Positions 26,378 to 40,986 of a stretch of 64,000 bases of DNA are shown here, one piece after another; position 1 is the first letter of the stretch, and each line of letters begins with the position of its first letter. The translations under genes and the position numbers were made by a program. The stretch lies in assembly GCA_949825025.1 (NCBI GenBank), contig OX463781.1, positions 22,069,630-22,133,629 of the forward strand. Reading direction: 5' to 3'. The notes beneath the pieces are model-generated. The model saw only the letters and a list, made by a program, of their open reading frames with translations. It did not search any database and was not told the origin of the DNA. The stretch is from Siphlonurus alternatus. Its lineage: Eukaryota; Arthropoda; Insecta; Ephemeroptera; Siphlonuridae.

Positions 26378-29300
26378 TCATAAGTCAAGTCGTCTAGGTG
26401 TTTTAATTGATCGGCCTGCTCTCGACCTTTTCACTGATCTATCTCCGCCTTCAGGCTGATTGGGAATTTGGAAGGTGGGAGATATGGGAGTTTGTGGTGT
26501 AAATGGAGGAGGGATTTTAGGACTCAGTTCTTTGTTTGTTGGAGGGGTTTTAGATTTGCTATCTGCTTTTGGGAAAGGATTCTCCAGCTTTGAAGAACTC
26601 ATAAGGCCTAATGGTGGTGTATACAGCGGAGACAGATGTCTCCGATTGCGACGAAGTGTACCTTGAGCGGTGGCCACGATGTAGGAGCGAGGAGACTTGT
26701 CTGGCTTCACTATTTTGCCTCGCCTTTCTAAGTCTGTGATCCATACTTCCTCCCCTGCTGCTAGCGGTCTCAGCGTCTTTGCTCGATGATGTTTGTCGTG
26801 ATACACTTTCCCTCGGTTTTTGCGAGCTGACTCATTTTCTGCGAACTGAGAAAGAGGGATTAGTTTTGGTTTCAGTTTTTTGGGGATAGTAGGTACATTT
26901 GTCCTTAAACTTCTTCCCATCAAGAGCTGAGCTGGACTTGCATTTAATCCAGCTAGGGGGGTGTTTCTGTAAGCCATTAGCCCAAGATTGTGGTCTTCAC
27001 ATTTTTTTAGTATATTTTTAATAATTTTTACAGCTGCTTCTGCCTGACCATTGCTTTGTGGGAATTTCGGGCTACTAGTGACATGTTTAAATCCATAAGT
27101 TTTAGCAAAAATAGCAAATTCTTGAGAGCTAAATTGTGTCCCATTATCTGTCCTTACTTTCTCTGGTATGCCTTGCCTGGCGAATATGGATTTACATGCA
27201 TTAATAATTGAACTGCTTTGAATGTTGATTAATTTTGTGACTTCTGGAAATTTTGAATAGTAGTCTACTACTACTAGGTACATCACTCCTTTAACCTCAG
27301 CCAGATCCATGGCAATATATTGCCATGGGCGTGTTGGTAAGGCTGAAGGCAACAGAGGTTCTGTGTGATTTGTTCGAAGTTGTGTACAAGTGACGCATTT
27401 TCCCACCATGTCTTTTACGTCGATTGAGATGCCAGGCCAGTAAATAGTTTCTCTTGCTCTTGCTCTGCATTTATCGATTCCCAAATGGCCTGAGTGCAAT
27501 TTTTCTAACATTTCACATTGTAAGGATTTGGGGATAACTATTCTGGTTTGGTAAAGAAGTAAGTCACTCTGCGTGTTTAACTCATGTCGTACTGACCAGT
27601 AAGGTTGTAAGTTTTGCGCCAAGTTTTTACTTGAACTAGGGAAGCCTTTTTTTACCAAGTTTTTTAGCTCTTTAATTACTGGATCTTGAATTTGTGCTTT
27701 CTTGATTTTTATTAGGCATTCATCTGAAGCTGGGAAATTGTCAATTATGTACCTTCCGTGTTCTTCGATAGTGGCAATCATGATTTCGGATTTCAGGTCT
27801 GTATTTTTCCTAGGAGATCTTGATAACAGATCCGGTAAGTGCAACAACTTCCCTGGGACGTGCTCGATGGAGTAGTCGAAGCGCATGAGTAGCATCCGCA
27901 TTCTTTGTAGTCTGGGGGACATGTCATGTAAGCTTTTTTGTCCAAAGATAGTTACTAGTGGTTTGTGATCTGTTCTGATTGTAAATCTTTTCCCTAAAAT
28001 AAATTCTTCAAATTTACTACATGCCCATGTAATTCCTAGTGCCTCTTTTTCAATTGTGGCATATCTTGATTCTGTGTTTGAGAGTCTACGAGATATATAA
28101 GACACTGGTTTCCAGACCAGATCTTCTTGCTGCTCTAAGGTTGCTCCGAGTCCGATTGAGCTGGCATCGCTATTGACTCTATGGTTCTTATTTGGATCAT
28201 AAAGAGTTAGTACTGGACTTTGTGTAAGAAGGGATAAGATGTCCTCGAATGCCTTTTGCTGATACGGACCCCAGGTGAAGTCCACAGTTTTACTCAGAAG
28301 GTCTGTCAGTGGTTTTATGACATCTGCCATATGAGGGACAAACTTCCGTAAGAACTCTATTTTAGCGAGGAAACTTTTTACTCCAGACCTGTCTGTGGGG
28401 GGTGTTATTTCCTTTATTGCAGCTAATTTCTGTGGATCTGGTTTAGAGCCCTCCCCTGACACAATGTAACCAACCCATTTGATTTCTTTCACCCTGAACT
28501 GGCATTTGTTGTTGAGAGTAACTCCAAACTCCTGTAGTCTTGCTAAGACTTTGTGCAAGCGTTCATCATGTTCCGACTCTGAGCTTCCAAAAATGGCTAT
28601 GTCGTCAATGTGTACCACCACCCCCTGGAGGTCAGAGAGTAGGTTGCTCATAGTGCAGTGAAAGAATTCACTTGCACTTGTAAGTCCCATGAACAGTCTG
28701 TTGTAACAATATCTCCCCCAGGGTGTGACAAATGTAGTTAGCAGTCTACTGTCTGGGTGGAGAGGGATCTGCCAGAAACCATCTTTACAATCAATTTTTG
28801 AGAAGACTTTAGCTCCTGCCATTTTACTGAGACTTTCTTCCACCGAAGGTAGCGTAATTCTATCTCTGACTACGGCTTGGGCCAAAGGAGCTGAGTCGAT
28901 GGTAAGACGGAAGTCGTCTTGATTTGGCTTTGGGACTAGTACTAGGTTGGCACACCACTCCGTGGGTTCCGACACTTTCGATAATACTCCTTTTCCTTCA
29001 AGATTGTCTAGTTTTGTTTTTAATCTTATAAATAGAGGCTGAGCTATTCTGCGTGATGTTGCGACGGCATGTGGTACCGCTCCATCTTTCAGTTTTATTT
29101 TGTACAAAGTATTCATTTTTCCTAGACCAGTAAATAATTTGGGGAATGCTTCTCTGGGGTTCCAGTTATGCTGGAGATTAACTGCACTTAGAATGTCCCC
29201 TTTGTACTGCAGAATGCCCAGAGTCTCTGATATGCCTCTGCTAAGTAAATTTTCCCGTAATCCTTTTATTACGTAAATGACTTCTTTGCCTACCATGCCG

Positions 29301-30625
29301 TTAAATTGTACTTCCGTATGAAACATTCCGGTTGTGGGCAGCTTTATGCCGCTTGGGCCAAAGAGTGTTTTGTCTGCCATGATAAGAGGGGGTTTATGTG
29401 ATAAAGACTGAAGTGTGTCTGGGCTTATTACAGACACATCTGCCCCCGAGTCAACTTTAAAGAGAACTTTGTCTTTAGCGGGACCTACTCCTAATGTTGT
29501 TCTCCAGGGTTGCATGCATGAGTTCTTTCCATTGATCTCACCTAGGAACTGCCCGTCGACAGGTATGTCCTCGGTACACCATTCGTCCTGGGCCGACACC
29601 GATTCCAGGAAGCCGTCACTCCATTCGTCTTCCTGGTCCGATGTAGTGACTTCTGTCACTTGTCGACTGGTGTTTGGCCGGCTCGAGCGCTGACCTCCTC
29701 TATATTGGCCTTGCCTCCGACGAGTAGATCGACACTGCTCCGCATAGTGGCCTCTGAAAAGGCAGCGCTTGCAGATGGACTTTGCCGCTGGACATTGCTC
29801 CATTGTGTGGGCTGTTGTGGCCCCACATCTGCCACACGAGCGTTGAGCTGGAACATGAGGTATATTAGTATTGGGATTTTGTTTTCTACTTGGACTTCGT
29901 GTCCTTGAATTCTGCAGTCTGTCGTTTTTTCTTGGCTGCTGCCTTATAGCGTCCAAGTTGTCTGCAGCCGCCTGTTGTTTGGACGTTATATCTAGCTTGG
30001 ATTGTTCTTGTTTTGTCTGCTCACGTAATCTGATTCTCTGCATGGCTTTCTCCAGGTTTAACTCTGGATCTTGTTGTAGTTCTTCTGATAGTTTCTTGTC
30101 CTTGATACCCACCACCAACCGGTCTCTGATCAGCTGCTCCCTTGGGTTCTCCATTTTGTCGTACTCACATGACTCTGCCAGCTTTAATACATCTCTAATG
30201 AAAGGCTCTGATGATTCTGTCTCGTCTTGTGTTCTGCTGTTGAAGACACTTCTTTCAAATATTGTGTTTCTTCTTGGGAGGAAATACTCGTCAAACTTCT
30301 TAAGGACGTTTCCAAAGGTCTGCTTGCAGTCTGATTCATTAAATTTAAAGGTGTTAAAAATAACGTCCCCTTTCGTTCCTAGATAGTAGCGTAGGGTCGT
30401 TATTTTGTTCTCCTCTGAGAAGTCATTTGCGGTGGTAAGTGTTAGGAACCGCTCGAATTGCAGTCTGTAGTCGGGCCACTCACTAGGTTTGTCAAAGTTA
30501 AATGACCCTGGAGGCTGTATCACTAGATTCAGAGCCATGATCCTCTTTGGCACCACTAACCTTTCACTCTCCTTCACCACCTTTTCTTCTAATTTCTCTT
30601 CTGCTTCTTTATCATCATCTGCCAT
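26378..30625 (-). CDS. Gag-Pol polyprotein of a Ty3/Gypsy LTR retrotransposon
   Basis: One uninterrupted frame of 1415 residues holds every enzyme a Gypsy element needs to copy and insert itself. An acidic/basic N-terminal Gag region (about 1-260) leads to two zinc knuckles (C264/C267/H273/C278 and C285/C288/H293/C298). An aspartic protease follows with a DSGA motif at 392-395. The reverse transcriptase spans about 500-740, with catalytic D612 in FSKIDCKDGFWQIPL and D674/D675 in VHIDDI. RNase H runs about 810-930 (D820, E859 or E861, D886). The integrase has an HHCC zinc finger (H1044, H1047, C1077, C1080) and a DD35E core (D1107, D1160, E1196). A proline-rich basic tail ends the protein. The order protease-RT-RNase H-integrase defines Ty3/Gypsy. 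Gag and Pol share one frame with no stop or frameshift between them, and no env-like frame follows. The start is the first Met of the frame, 143 nt inside the 5' LTR. It looks intact and possibly active. The exact lineage (Mag-like is possible) needs a phylogeny. Confidence 0.95.
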   Translation of the reverse strand: MADDDKEAEEKLEEKVVKESERLVVPKRIMALNLVIQPPGSFNFDKPSEWPDYRLQFERFLTLTTANDFSEENKITTLRYYLGTKGDVIFNTFKFNESDCKQTFGNVLKKFDEYFLPRRNTIFERSVFNSRTQDETESSEPFIRDVLKLAESCEYDKMENPREQLIRDRLVVGIKDKKLSEELQQDPELNLEKAMQRIRLREQTKQEQSKLDITSKQQAAADNLDAIRQQPRKNDRLQNSRTRSPSRKQNPNTNIPHVPAQRSCGRCGATTAHTMEQCPAAKSICKRCLFRGHYAEQCRSTRRRQGQYRGGQRSSRPNTSRQVTEVTTSDQEDEWSDGFLESVSAQDEWCTEDIPVDGQFLGEINGKNSCMQPWRTTLGVGPAKDKVLFKVDSGADVSVISPDTLQSLSHKPPLIMADKTLFGPSGIKLPTTGMFHTEVQFNGMVGKEVIYVIKGLRENLLSRGISETLGILQYKGDILSAVNLQHNWNPREAFPKLFTGLGKMNTLYKIKLKDGAVPHAVATSRRIAQPLFIRLKTKLDNLEGKGVLSKVSEPTEWCANLVLVPKPNQDDFRLTIDSAPLAQAVVRDRITLPSVEESLSKMAGAKVFSKIDCKDGFWQIPLHPDSRLLTTFVTPWGRYCYNRLFMGLTSASEFFHCTMSNLLSDLQGVVVHIDDIAIFGSSESEHDERLHKVLARLQEFGVTLNNKCQFRVKEIKWVGYIVSGEGSKPDPQKLAAIKEITPPTDRSGVKSFLAKIEFLRKFVPHMADVIKPLTDLLSKTVDFTWGPYQQKAFEDILSLLTQSPVLTLYDPNKNHRVNSDASSIGLGATLEQQEDLVWKPVSYISRRLSNTESRYATIEKEALGITWACSKFEEFILGKRFTIRTDHKPLVTIFGQKSLHDMSPRLQRMRMLLMRFDYSIEHVPGKLLHLPDLLSRSPRKNTDLKSEIMIATIEEHGRYIIDNFPASDECLIKIKKAQIQDPVIKELKNLVKKGFPSSSKNLAQNLQPYWSVRHELNTQSDLLLYQTRIVIPKSLQCEMLEKLHSGHLGIDKCRARARETIYWPGISIDVKDMVGKCVTCTQLRTNHTEPLLPSALPTRPWQYIAMDLAEVKGVMYLVVVDYYSKFPEVTKLINIQSSSIINACKSIFARQGIPEKVRTDNGTQFSSQEFAIFAKTYGFKHVTSSPKFPQSNGQAEAAVKIIKNILKKCEDHNLGLMAYRNTPLAGLNASPAQLLMGRSLRTNVPTIPKKLKPKLIPLSQFAENESARKNRGKVYHDKHHRAKTLRPLAAGEEVWITDLERRGKIVKPDKSPRSYIVATAQGTLRRNRRHLSPLYTPPLGLMSSSKLENPFPKADSKSKTPPTNKELSPKIPPPFTPQTPISPTFQIPNQPEGGDRSVKRSRAGRSIKTPRRLDL

Positions 30626-30756
30626 GTATGCATATGCATGGTATGCATACCAAAACCCACAGGTTGGTGCAGTGGAAAGTTGGTGCTTCTTCAGCTAATA
30701 TTTACTCTTCTTTGCACACACCATTTTGTTCATTCATACTCTTTATGGTTCTTTTT

Positions 30757-30768
30757 CTTCTGACACCA
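30757..30768 (-). other. Primer binding site, tRNA-Leu type
   Basis: On the coding strand the 12 bases directly touching the 5' LTR read TGGTGTCAGAAG. This is complementary to a tRNA ending CTTCTGACACCA, which as I recall is the 3' end of metazoan leucine tRNAs. Reverse transcription would start here. There is no gap between LTR and site. Downstream bases (AAAAAG) no longer match the tRNA. Confidence 0.75.
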
Positions 30769-30992
30769 TGTAATATTATGGTTTCTTCTGTATAAATGAT
30801 AACTCAGATGATTTATAATCAAGATATAAGTTCAGGTTTTATTTCTTTAGCATCCTTTTACAGACATGCCAGAATCCTACCTACAGAGCCATCTAGAGGT
30901 CCTTGATGTCAACCTACAACCACAGTTGACATATGCAATACAACAATACATTTTAATTTGAATGTATTTAAATAAACTTAATTAATTGTACA
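30769..30992 (-). repeat. 5' LTR of the Gypsy element
   Basis: This 224-bp repeat starts TG and ends CA on either strand. It lies upstream of gag-pol on the coding (minus) strand, so it should hold the promoter and transcription start. I see no difference from the other LTR. Next to its outer end is one copy of the AAAGT duplication. Confidence 0.93.
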
Positions 30993-30997
30993 AAAGT

Positions 30998-32912
<1,915 letters not shown>

Positions 32913-32963
32913 GGATAACCTGCGCAAGATTTTATTATTATTTATTTAGAAAGAGGACTTCGA

Positions 32964-33868
<905 letters not shown>

Positions 33869-34083
33869 GACTTCGAGTTATGTATTGGCAATTTTTTATT
33901 TATTTTTTAACACTATCTTCATTAAATTGTACTGTGACGTCATAGTCAAGCAAATCATTAACACGCAAGCATAGAGAGACGTTGCATGATTGACGACACA
34001 GTGTCTTTCCTCTCGATTTTGAGAGAGAAACAGTGTTTAAAAAAATTTAAAACACCTAGCTAGCTAATTCGAGATTCTTTATC

Positions 34084-34086
<3 letters not shown>

Positions 34087-34166
<80 letters not shown>

Positions 34167-34258
34167 TTTTTCGCAATATTTTCCAATGCAGGAACAAGTA
34201 TGGTGGGAGTTTTATTTTAAAATGCCTTTTACTTAATTTTAATATGTTTGAAGAACCG

Positions 34259-34310
<52 letters not shown>

Positions 34311-34341
34311 TATATATTTATATATTTATATATATATATAT
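34087..34341. repeat. Two (TA)n runs
   Basis: Runs at 34087-34162 and 34265-34341 are separated by about 100 bases of ordinary sequence. The second degrades into TATATTTA units. Confidence 0.9.
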
Positions 34342-35404
34342 TTTATTATAAAATGAATTTTAAAAAAATTACCATAAAATGACATTTAGTCTGTTCTATA
34401 ACACATTTATACATAATTAGGTTATTATACATATTGAACGTATAGGTAAGTTCTAAAGTATTTTTGTTAGATTTCCATGATGTTAATAAAACAGTAAAGA
34501 TGTAAACATATATTATACCTACATATTCAACTAATAATGACAGGAAATTTTTAAGAAGAGTTAATGGGCTTATTAATGGACCAATTTGCATAAAAAAGGC
34601 ACAAGAGAAAGTTGTATATATGCAAAAAAAAAAAAAAATCAAAACGTCAGAAAACCTGAGTATATAAGTGAGTGACCACTGCATAAACCTTAAAATAGCT
34701 CTTATTTAAAAAGACTTGTACATGGTTAGTAATAATTGTAATAATAATAAATCAGCTACTCAGAACCGAACCATTGAGTGGCTTACAGGAAAAAAACTGA
34801 AGATGTAATAAAAAATGGATTTTTTTTTTTTTCAATCTTTCAAGTGGAGTCAATCAACAAGCAGGCTGTCTTAAGTGCACGCTATATACTTGAGCAAACA
34901 AAAATTGTATACAAATAACAAACATATATGCCATGAATTGTATATTTCCTTTTATTTTAAAAGCAATACAAATGTTTGCTATTATATGTTATTTCTGATC
35001 AATATATGAGACTTTGAAGTCCAGTTTTAATATTGACAAAACTTAAAAACAAATTTATATACAAAAATACACGATGTAACTCCAGTCATGCGTTCAATTC
35101 CTCGTGCAGCTAATTTTTATTTTTTTTTTTTACATCTTCAAACGTTTTTATTTATTTATTTTTTATTCAAGGAGTATGTATTTTTTGAAGCATAAAATAA
35201 AAAAATAAATCTCACAAACTTTAGATTAAATTTTCATGTTTTCATTAAAAATAAGTTATCAAGGATTATAAAAAACTTTTAATATATTTATTATGTTTGA
35301 TGATCTGATTTGATTTCCACTTTGCCAACATTGATTGAAACTTGAAACTCAAAATACAAAAATTTTGAGCAGTGACTTATAAAATTTGTATTTATTCTAA
35401 CTAA
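34342..35404. other. AT-rich DNA, no gene seen
   Basis: A minus frame of 112 residues at 34346-34684 is rich in Phe, Ile, Tyr and Leu, as AT-rich chance frames are. It has no recognised domain. Confidence 0.5.
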
Positions 35405-35655
35405 TCATAATTTTTCCAATTGATCCTGTTGACGGGTACTGGTCACAACTTCCCGGCTCTTTGAGGGCCCAACCTACTACCTACAGTAGCATTGCTTAGG
35501 ATTTCGTGAGCCCCTTCCAAACCGGAACTGCCATGACCTATAGCAATCCACCCCAGCATTCGCCTATTATAGTTGTGACCGAAGGACCCATGGAAACCTC
35601 AGTTAGGTTGATTGGTAGTTGATGGAGGATGTCATACCGGTGATACTACTGCGTC
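35405..35655. repeat. Unclassified GC-richer block, possible SINE or MITE
   Basis: About 250 bases are clearly less AT-rich than the surroundings. GGTCACAACT near 35440 recurs in inverse as AGTTGTGACC near 35571. The block ends near GTCATACCGGTGATACTACTG. It looks like an inserted element but I see no second copy in this window and no target duplication. Confidence 0.35.
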
Positions 35656-35955
35656 ATTTGCCCGGTTTTTCAAAATTTAATATAATAATTATTTATAGAA
35701 ATGACATACTTGCCTTTGAATATTATAACAAAAAATATATAGGTATTTTGTAGTACAATCTGGCCTGAAGACCACAAATTTGATTCCCTCCTTCTCTTTC
35801 TTTCTCTCTCTCTTTCTTTCTCTCTCTCTTTGTTTCCTCTGGAGACTCTATTTTAGAGAGTGAACAAGGTTAGCTAGCCGTCCTTCAACCACCACACTAC
35901 TAGTGGTCACTCCTCCATCCCCTCACCACCACTCACTCACTTCCCTTTCCCCCTG

Positions 35956-36022
<67 letters not shown>

Positions 36023-36431
36023 AATCACGGTCCGTACAGTATGTGTCTCCTCCAAACTCATTCCAACCATCTGCTATATGACAAAGAGTTACATTATCCA
36101 TCTTTCCTCATCATTGTCTTTGAACTAGCTTTATTGCTTCAATTTACAAAGGCACCATGATTCGCTTTTTATTGCAAAAACAACAATTGCCAGTCCAAAA
36201 AAATTATAATTATAAAAAGGTTATGGGGATGGACAATTTGTTTCTAGATATTAATGCAGCAGCTAAAGTTTGATTTTCATCAACCAAAGGGAGCAAAGTT
36301 CAAACGCTCTTGGAGAAAATATGACTCGTTGATTATTGACCATTGCTGTTATACAATGGTATAAAGAAACACTATATTTGTAAAAATAGTTTATGATTAC
36401 ACATTTATTTTGACACAAGCTTACAGCTAAT
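35656..36431. other. AT-rich DNA with a (TC)n run, no gene seen
   Basis: A pure (TC)n run lies at 35959-36019, with irregular CTTT/CTCT tracts at 35790-35830. No supported gene. Confidence 0.55.
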
Positions 36432-36727
<296 letters not shown>

Positions 36728-37245
36728 ACAGTATGACTGACAGCTCAATTTTAAGTTTAATAAAACATTTTTAATATATATAATTTTAAAAGATAAATCC
36801 TAGTCTCATAAATAGGAAATATAAATAATAAATTGACTTTAATTAAAGGAAATAATATTTGCGCAGCTTTAATTTAATAATTTGTATGCATTTATTTGTT
36901 GTGTGCTGTAGGTTAGGGAGTTGTGAAATAAATAATTCTTAGTTAAAATTAATTTTTAGCTACATTAGAATTATCATAATTGTTCAACTTGCTATTTATT
37001 TTGTATAAATGTATTTCACATTACATTGCTATTAATTCATTTTCAATTAAAATTTTAAATAATCTATTTGTCGCAGAATTTCGGCAAGTATCTGATGAAA
37101 TGAATGATGGTTTGTAATATATGTGTTGAGTGGGGAGGACGAGTATGAGAGCATCCCCAATGAGTAATTTTAATTTTTACAAACATGGCTTGTCTTTATG
37201 ATATAAATAAATACATGATATATGAGGAAATTATGATGGACACCT
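36728..37245. other. AT-rich DNA, no gene seen
   Basis: Nothing supported. Confidence 0.5.
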
Positions 37246-37610
37246 CAAATGGGTTGGTAGCTCAGTGCGTTTTGGCTGGTTCTCGTTAGATCACCGAAAT
37301 CAAGCCATGTCAAGTATGATTAGTACTTGGATGGGTAACTGTTTTAAGTAAAAATTACACTGTTCTCTCTCTGGGGTAAATCTATCTCGCTTTTTAACCA
37401 GTGCAGTGATGCACTTACATGTATGGTTTCTCAGGCTTTGGATGGACATCACTTTGGTCACTTTCCTGACTGAGGTTTTCTCGCTTCAGTGAATGCTGTA
37501 AAGCATAACAAGTTATGGCCAGTAAGCCAGCCTTTTCTTCCCCTATTCCTACATATCAACCAGCCTCAAGTCTCTAGATCATATATAGAGGTGTATGCCT
37601 GTACAAAAAG
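37246..37610 (+). mobile_element. 5S-rRNA-derived SINE-like sequence
   Basis: GGTTCTCGTTAGATCACCGAAA, then CAAGC, then TTAGTACTTGGATGGGTAAC (about 37278-37340) follow the internal-promoter half of metazoan 5S rRNA (GATCACCGAAGTTAAGC ... TTAGTACTTGGATGGGTGAC). The first 5S bases are replaced by GGGTTGGTAGCTCAGTG, which resembles a tRNA A box. An unrelated body of about 270 bases follows. This layout fits a 5S-derived SINE and not a 5S gene. The 3' end is a guess. A 5S pseudogene is the alternative. Confidence 0.6.
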
Positions 37611-40500
37611 TATATACATTACACAGACCCTGGCCAATAAAATATTTCCAGTTTGCCACATGAATTAAATTTACGTTAATCTGTTTTAATAATATTGGAA
37701 AACTAATAACTACGCGTATTTATATAACTACTTATGTATTAATATATTAATTTATGTGATTTTATTGTGTAAGAGGTACTAGTATTGATTCAATTGTTTA
37801 TTTTAATGATATCCACGCGTTCAGATGAAATTAAAAGTATACATTTAATATTTAGTAATAATTACAAAACTTTGAATAAATTGTTTCATGTTAAGAGAAT
37901 GTAAAAGGTGAAACTTTTTACCAAATAAAACATGTAAATTATCTTATTTTTAACTTAAAATAAAAAAATTGTAATTTAATTTGGTTTTACTTATTAATTA
38001 TTAGTTTATTATATGTTTATAACAAAGAAAATTTGTCTTATTGTTAGTTGTATTAAAACTTTTGAAATTGAAGAAAATAATTTTATAAATTTACATTAAC
38101 TACTCTAAAATTTCCAAATTTCCTTTGAAAAGAGCAGAAAAATGATAATTCAATTTTACTGACTTAGATAACAAGGATTATTTGTAAATTAATGTAAAAC
38201 AATTTCCTTCTTTTGTCACAAACAGAAATATGGTCGTCAGAAAAAGTAATTTTGATTTTTTTTTTACCGAAAGCCAGGCCCTTCTGTTCTTATCTAAAAA
38301 TTTTTAAATTGACAAATACACAATACATAATGAGAGAAATGTATATGACATTCCCTCTGGAAGTAACCGGAAGTGATAGGGTTTCTGGTTTATTTATTCG
38401 TATTTTAGCGTTGCCATTTTACGCAAAGGTCATTGACTGTAATTCAAATCCCTTTGCAAAGTTTCAAAACTGAATTACAAACAGATTTTCGCTTTCCAAA
38501 TACTTCTGGATGTGACACAAAATTGTATGACCTCGCATGAATCATTGAGATTTTTGAATTAAATTTGATTGTTTTTAACGCTGCAGTATTGTATTGCTTA
38601 CTGAAAAGATGTAATTTTATTTCTATTGACTTTGATTCGCACCATCAGAACTTTAATTTTAATATAATATTGAAATGTAAATATCTCATTTCATTTCTTT
38701 TGTATACATAGAAAATACTTATTTATTTAAAAAAAAAAATGAAAATGTTTTATCATTTGTAATAAAATATTTTTCAGTTCATAGAAGACAGTATAATTTA
38801 TTTACTATTATAATATAAATTAATGAATAATTGTCTTTCAGGTTAAGTTAAAGTAATGCCATTTAATATAAATAACGGCATTTATTGGACATCTCTATCG
38901 TAAATAACCCCTATATATGGGTAATCTATTGTATAAAACTCCCTTATATATGCAGCAAGCACACTCAATAACTGCCTATCTCTTAACTATATTTTATCAT
39001 ATGCCTCCAAAATTAGACTTTTTTTTATTATAATTGAAATACCACTTTATTTTCTTTATTTTTTATTCTTTACTTTTTTGTAACAATTTTTTTAACATTT
39101 GAATCTTCAGAAAAATTTAATTAGTATCTGTTTTCAATAATCTTTCAATCTCTAAAATTCACGTTAAATAGCGATAATTATTTCACAAATTTCTTTCACA
39201 GATGAATCAAGAATAAATTATACTTTGAAGACTCTTTCCTTGAACGCTGTTTTTCATTTCTTTATATCTATTCTATCCACCAGTTTTTCTGTGGAATGTC
39301 AATATTAACTTTGAACTTGTACTGTTCTAAGCCACGTTCTGCTTACGTCAAGATACAGTCAAATTGAATTTATACTCCCACTGAAAGTGGAAGAAACAGT
39401 ATTTTTTTTTAAACAAATATGTTTTATCGGAGCACTTTCTAGTCAGAACGGAACTCGTTATGAGTTTCCATTAGCCAAGTTTCAAACTTAAAACATGATT
39501 AAAAAGAAATGTTACCACCTCCAGTGGAATTTTATTATTAATGGCACTGCATGTATTTGAAACACATTTCTCCCAATCGTGATGAAATTTCAACAGTTAC
39601 TGCACGTGCGTCTTTAACCAATTTCCAAACAATTAAATGAATTGTTTCTGATAAAAAAAAATGTTACTGATCCTCATTGTTACATTCGCAATAGCTCAAT
39701 ATTTTAGTCAAAAATTGCTGAAAGTGAAATAATTATGTCTTAACTGTTAATGGACTTATAGTCAAATATAAATAATTATAATAAAAAAGGAAATAAAATT
39801 AATCAGAATGTGGATAGCCTTACCTTTATATATTATCTTGATAAAATCTTTTGTTGCTGCTCATTGAATAAAACATATTTCTCGATAACAAAAAACTGGC
39901 ATTCCATTTTTTTTTTTTTTTTTTTATTGGTCGAGATGACTTTTTTTTATGATATTGTCTCTGAGACACGGGTATGACCTCTACAGGTCCGTCGTTTAGA
40001 GCACCAAAATGGACTATCGACCGTCAAAGTGACAAATTCACTTGCCAAGCTGTTGCTTTTATATTTTTTTGCAATCAATTTTTATCAAAAATGAAATTGA
40101 AAAAAAAAAAAAAAAAAAAAAAAACGTTTACTGCGTGGTGTTTGTAGTTGGTATTATACTGTACAGCTATTCAATCTAAGCAAGAAATAAAATCAGTTAC
40201 CAATAGAAATTAATTTCATTAATTTAAAAGTTATAAACACTTTTGAACATGAAATGTTTTTTATCTGAAAATATTAAAAGAACAAAAAATAATCAATTTT
40301 TCGATATCATTTGTAGGTTGAAGGATGATTAATTTGGAAAAACAAAAAATAATTAAGGGAGGGGGAATTTTCTTGGTTTTAAATAAAAACATGAACGTGA
40401 GGGTTCATAATTATGTTCTCATATTAATATAAAGGTTTTTTAGAATCTTTGCTACCCACTCACGAGTAGATACAGCTGTGTGCTAGGCAGAGCAGAAGAA
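37611..40500. other. AT-rich DNA, no gene seen
   Basis: A plus frame at 38213-38473 (86 residues) has no recognised domain. T and A runs lie near 39908 and 40100. The patch at 39945-40045 is less AT-rich but has no structure I can name. Confidence 0.5.
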
Positions 40501-40986
40501 ATGGGGTACTGACCGGTATTTGAGTTAGCAATACAAGTAAAAAGTACTGTGAATTCTATGAAGAACAAGCCCTAGTAGAGCACTCTACGACAATTTGCTG
40601 ATTTTATATGAATTTTTAAAACTTTTTTCATGACGTCATAGCATTGAATCTTAAATGAAAAAATGCATCAGTTAACATTGCTAAAATGAAAAGTTATTAA
40701 GGTAGGAATTTGAAACTTTCATTATCGTGATTCTAGCACCTAAAAACCTTGCAAATGAAGTTTTTGTTACATTTCAATATTAAGTATGGGATTTGGCAAT
40801 GTTAACTGATCTATTTTCCCATTTAAGATTCAATGCTATGACGTCATTTTTGAGAGGTTTTAAAAATTCATATAAAGTCAAGAAATTGTCGTAGAATGCT
40901 GTAATAGGGCTTGTTCTTCATGAAATTCTCGTGCCTTTTGAAATATTGACAAAAACTTGAAACTCTATTTTTGGTCAGTACCCCAT
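40501..40986. mobile_element. Foldback MITE, ATGGGGTACTGACC ends
   Basis: The ends ATGGGGTACTGACC and GGTCAGTACCCCAT are exact inverted repeats. Inside, AAGAACAAGCCCTA, TGACGTCATAGCATTGAATC and ATCAGTTAACATTGC recur in inverse order on the right. The two TGACGTCA palindromes are at 40631-40638 and 40839-40846. No coding frame. Confidence 0.78.

Larger units (their letters stand above)
25726..30992 (-). mobile_element. Complete Ty3/Gypsy LTR retrotransposon, 5.27 kb, minus strand
   Basis: The element is bounded by two direct 224-bp repeats beginning TG and ending CA, with a Gag-Pol frame between them. It is flanked by the 5-bp target duplication AAAGT (25721-25725 and 30993-30997). All the parts of a retrotransposon are present: 5' LTR, primer site touching the LTR, 143-nt leader, one gag-pol frame, a 3' region of about 410 nt, polypurine tract and 3' LTR. 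The two LTRs look identical when read side by side. They are identical at insertion, so this is a recent event. Base composition of the interior is richer in GC than the surrounding DNA. Confidence 0.96.

Noticed and set aside
29871..30386. 171-residue plus frame and other plus frames across 26.4-30.8 kb
   Set aside because: They lie antisense to the Gypsy gag-pol frame and have no domain of their own.
37278..37340. Functional 5S rRNA gene
   Set aside because: Only the internal promoter segment matches. The 5' part is unrelated and the stem-forming ends are absent.
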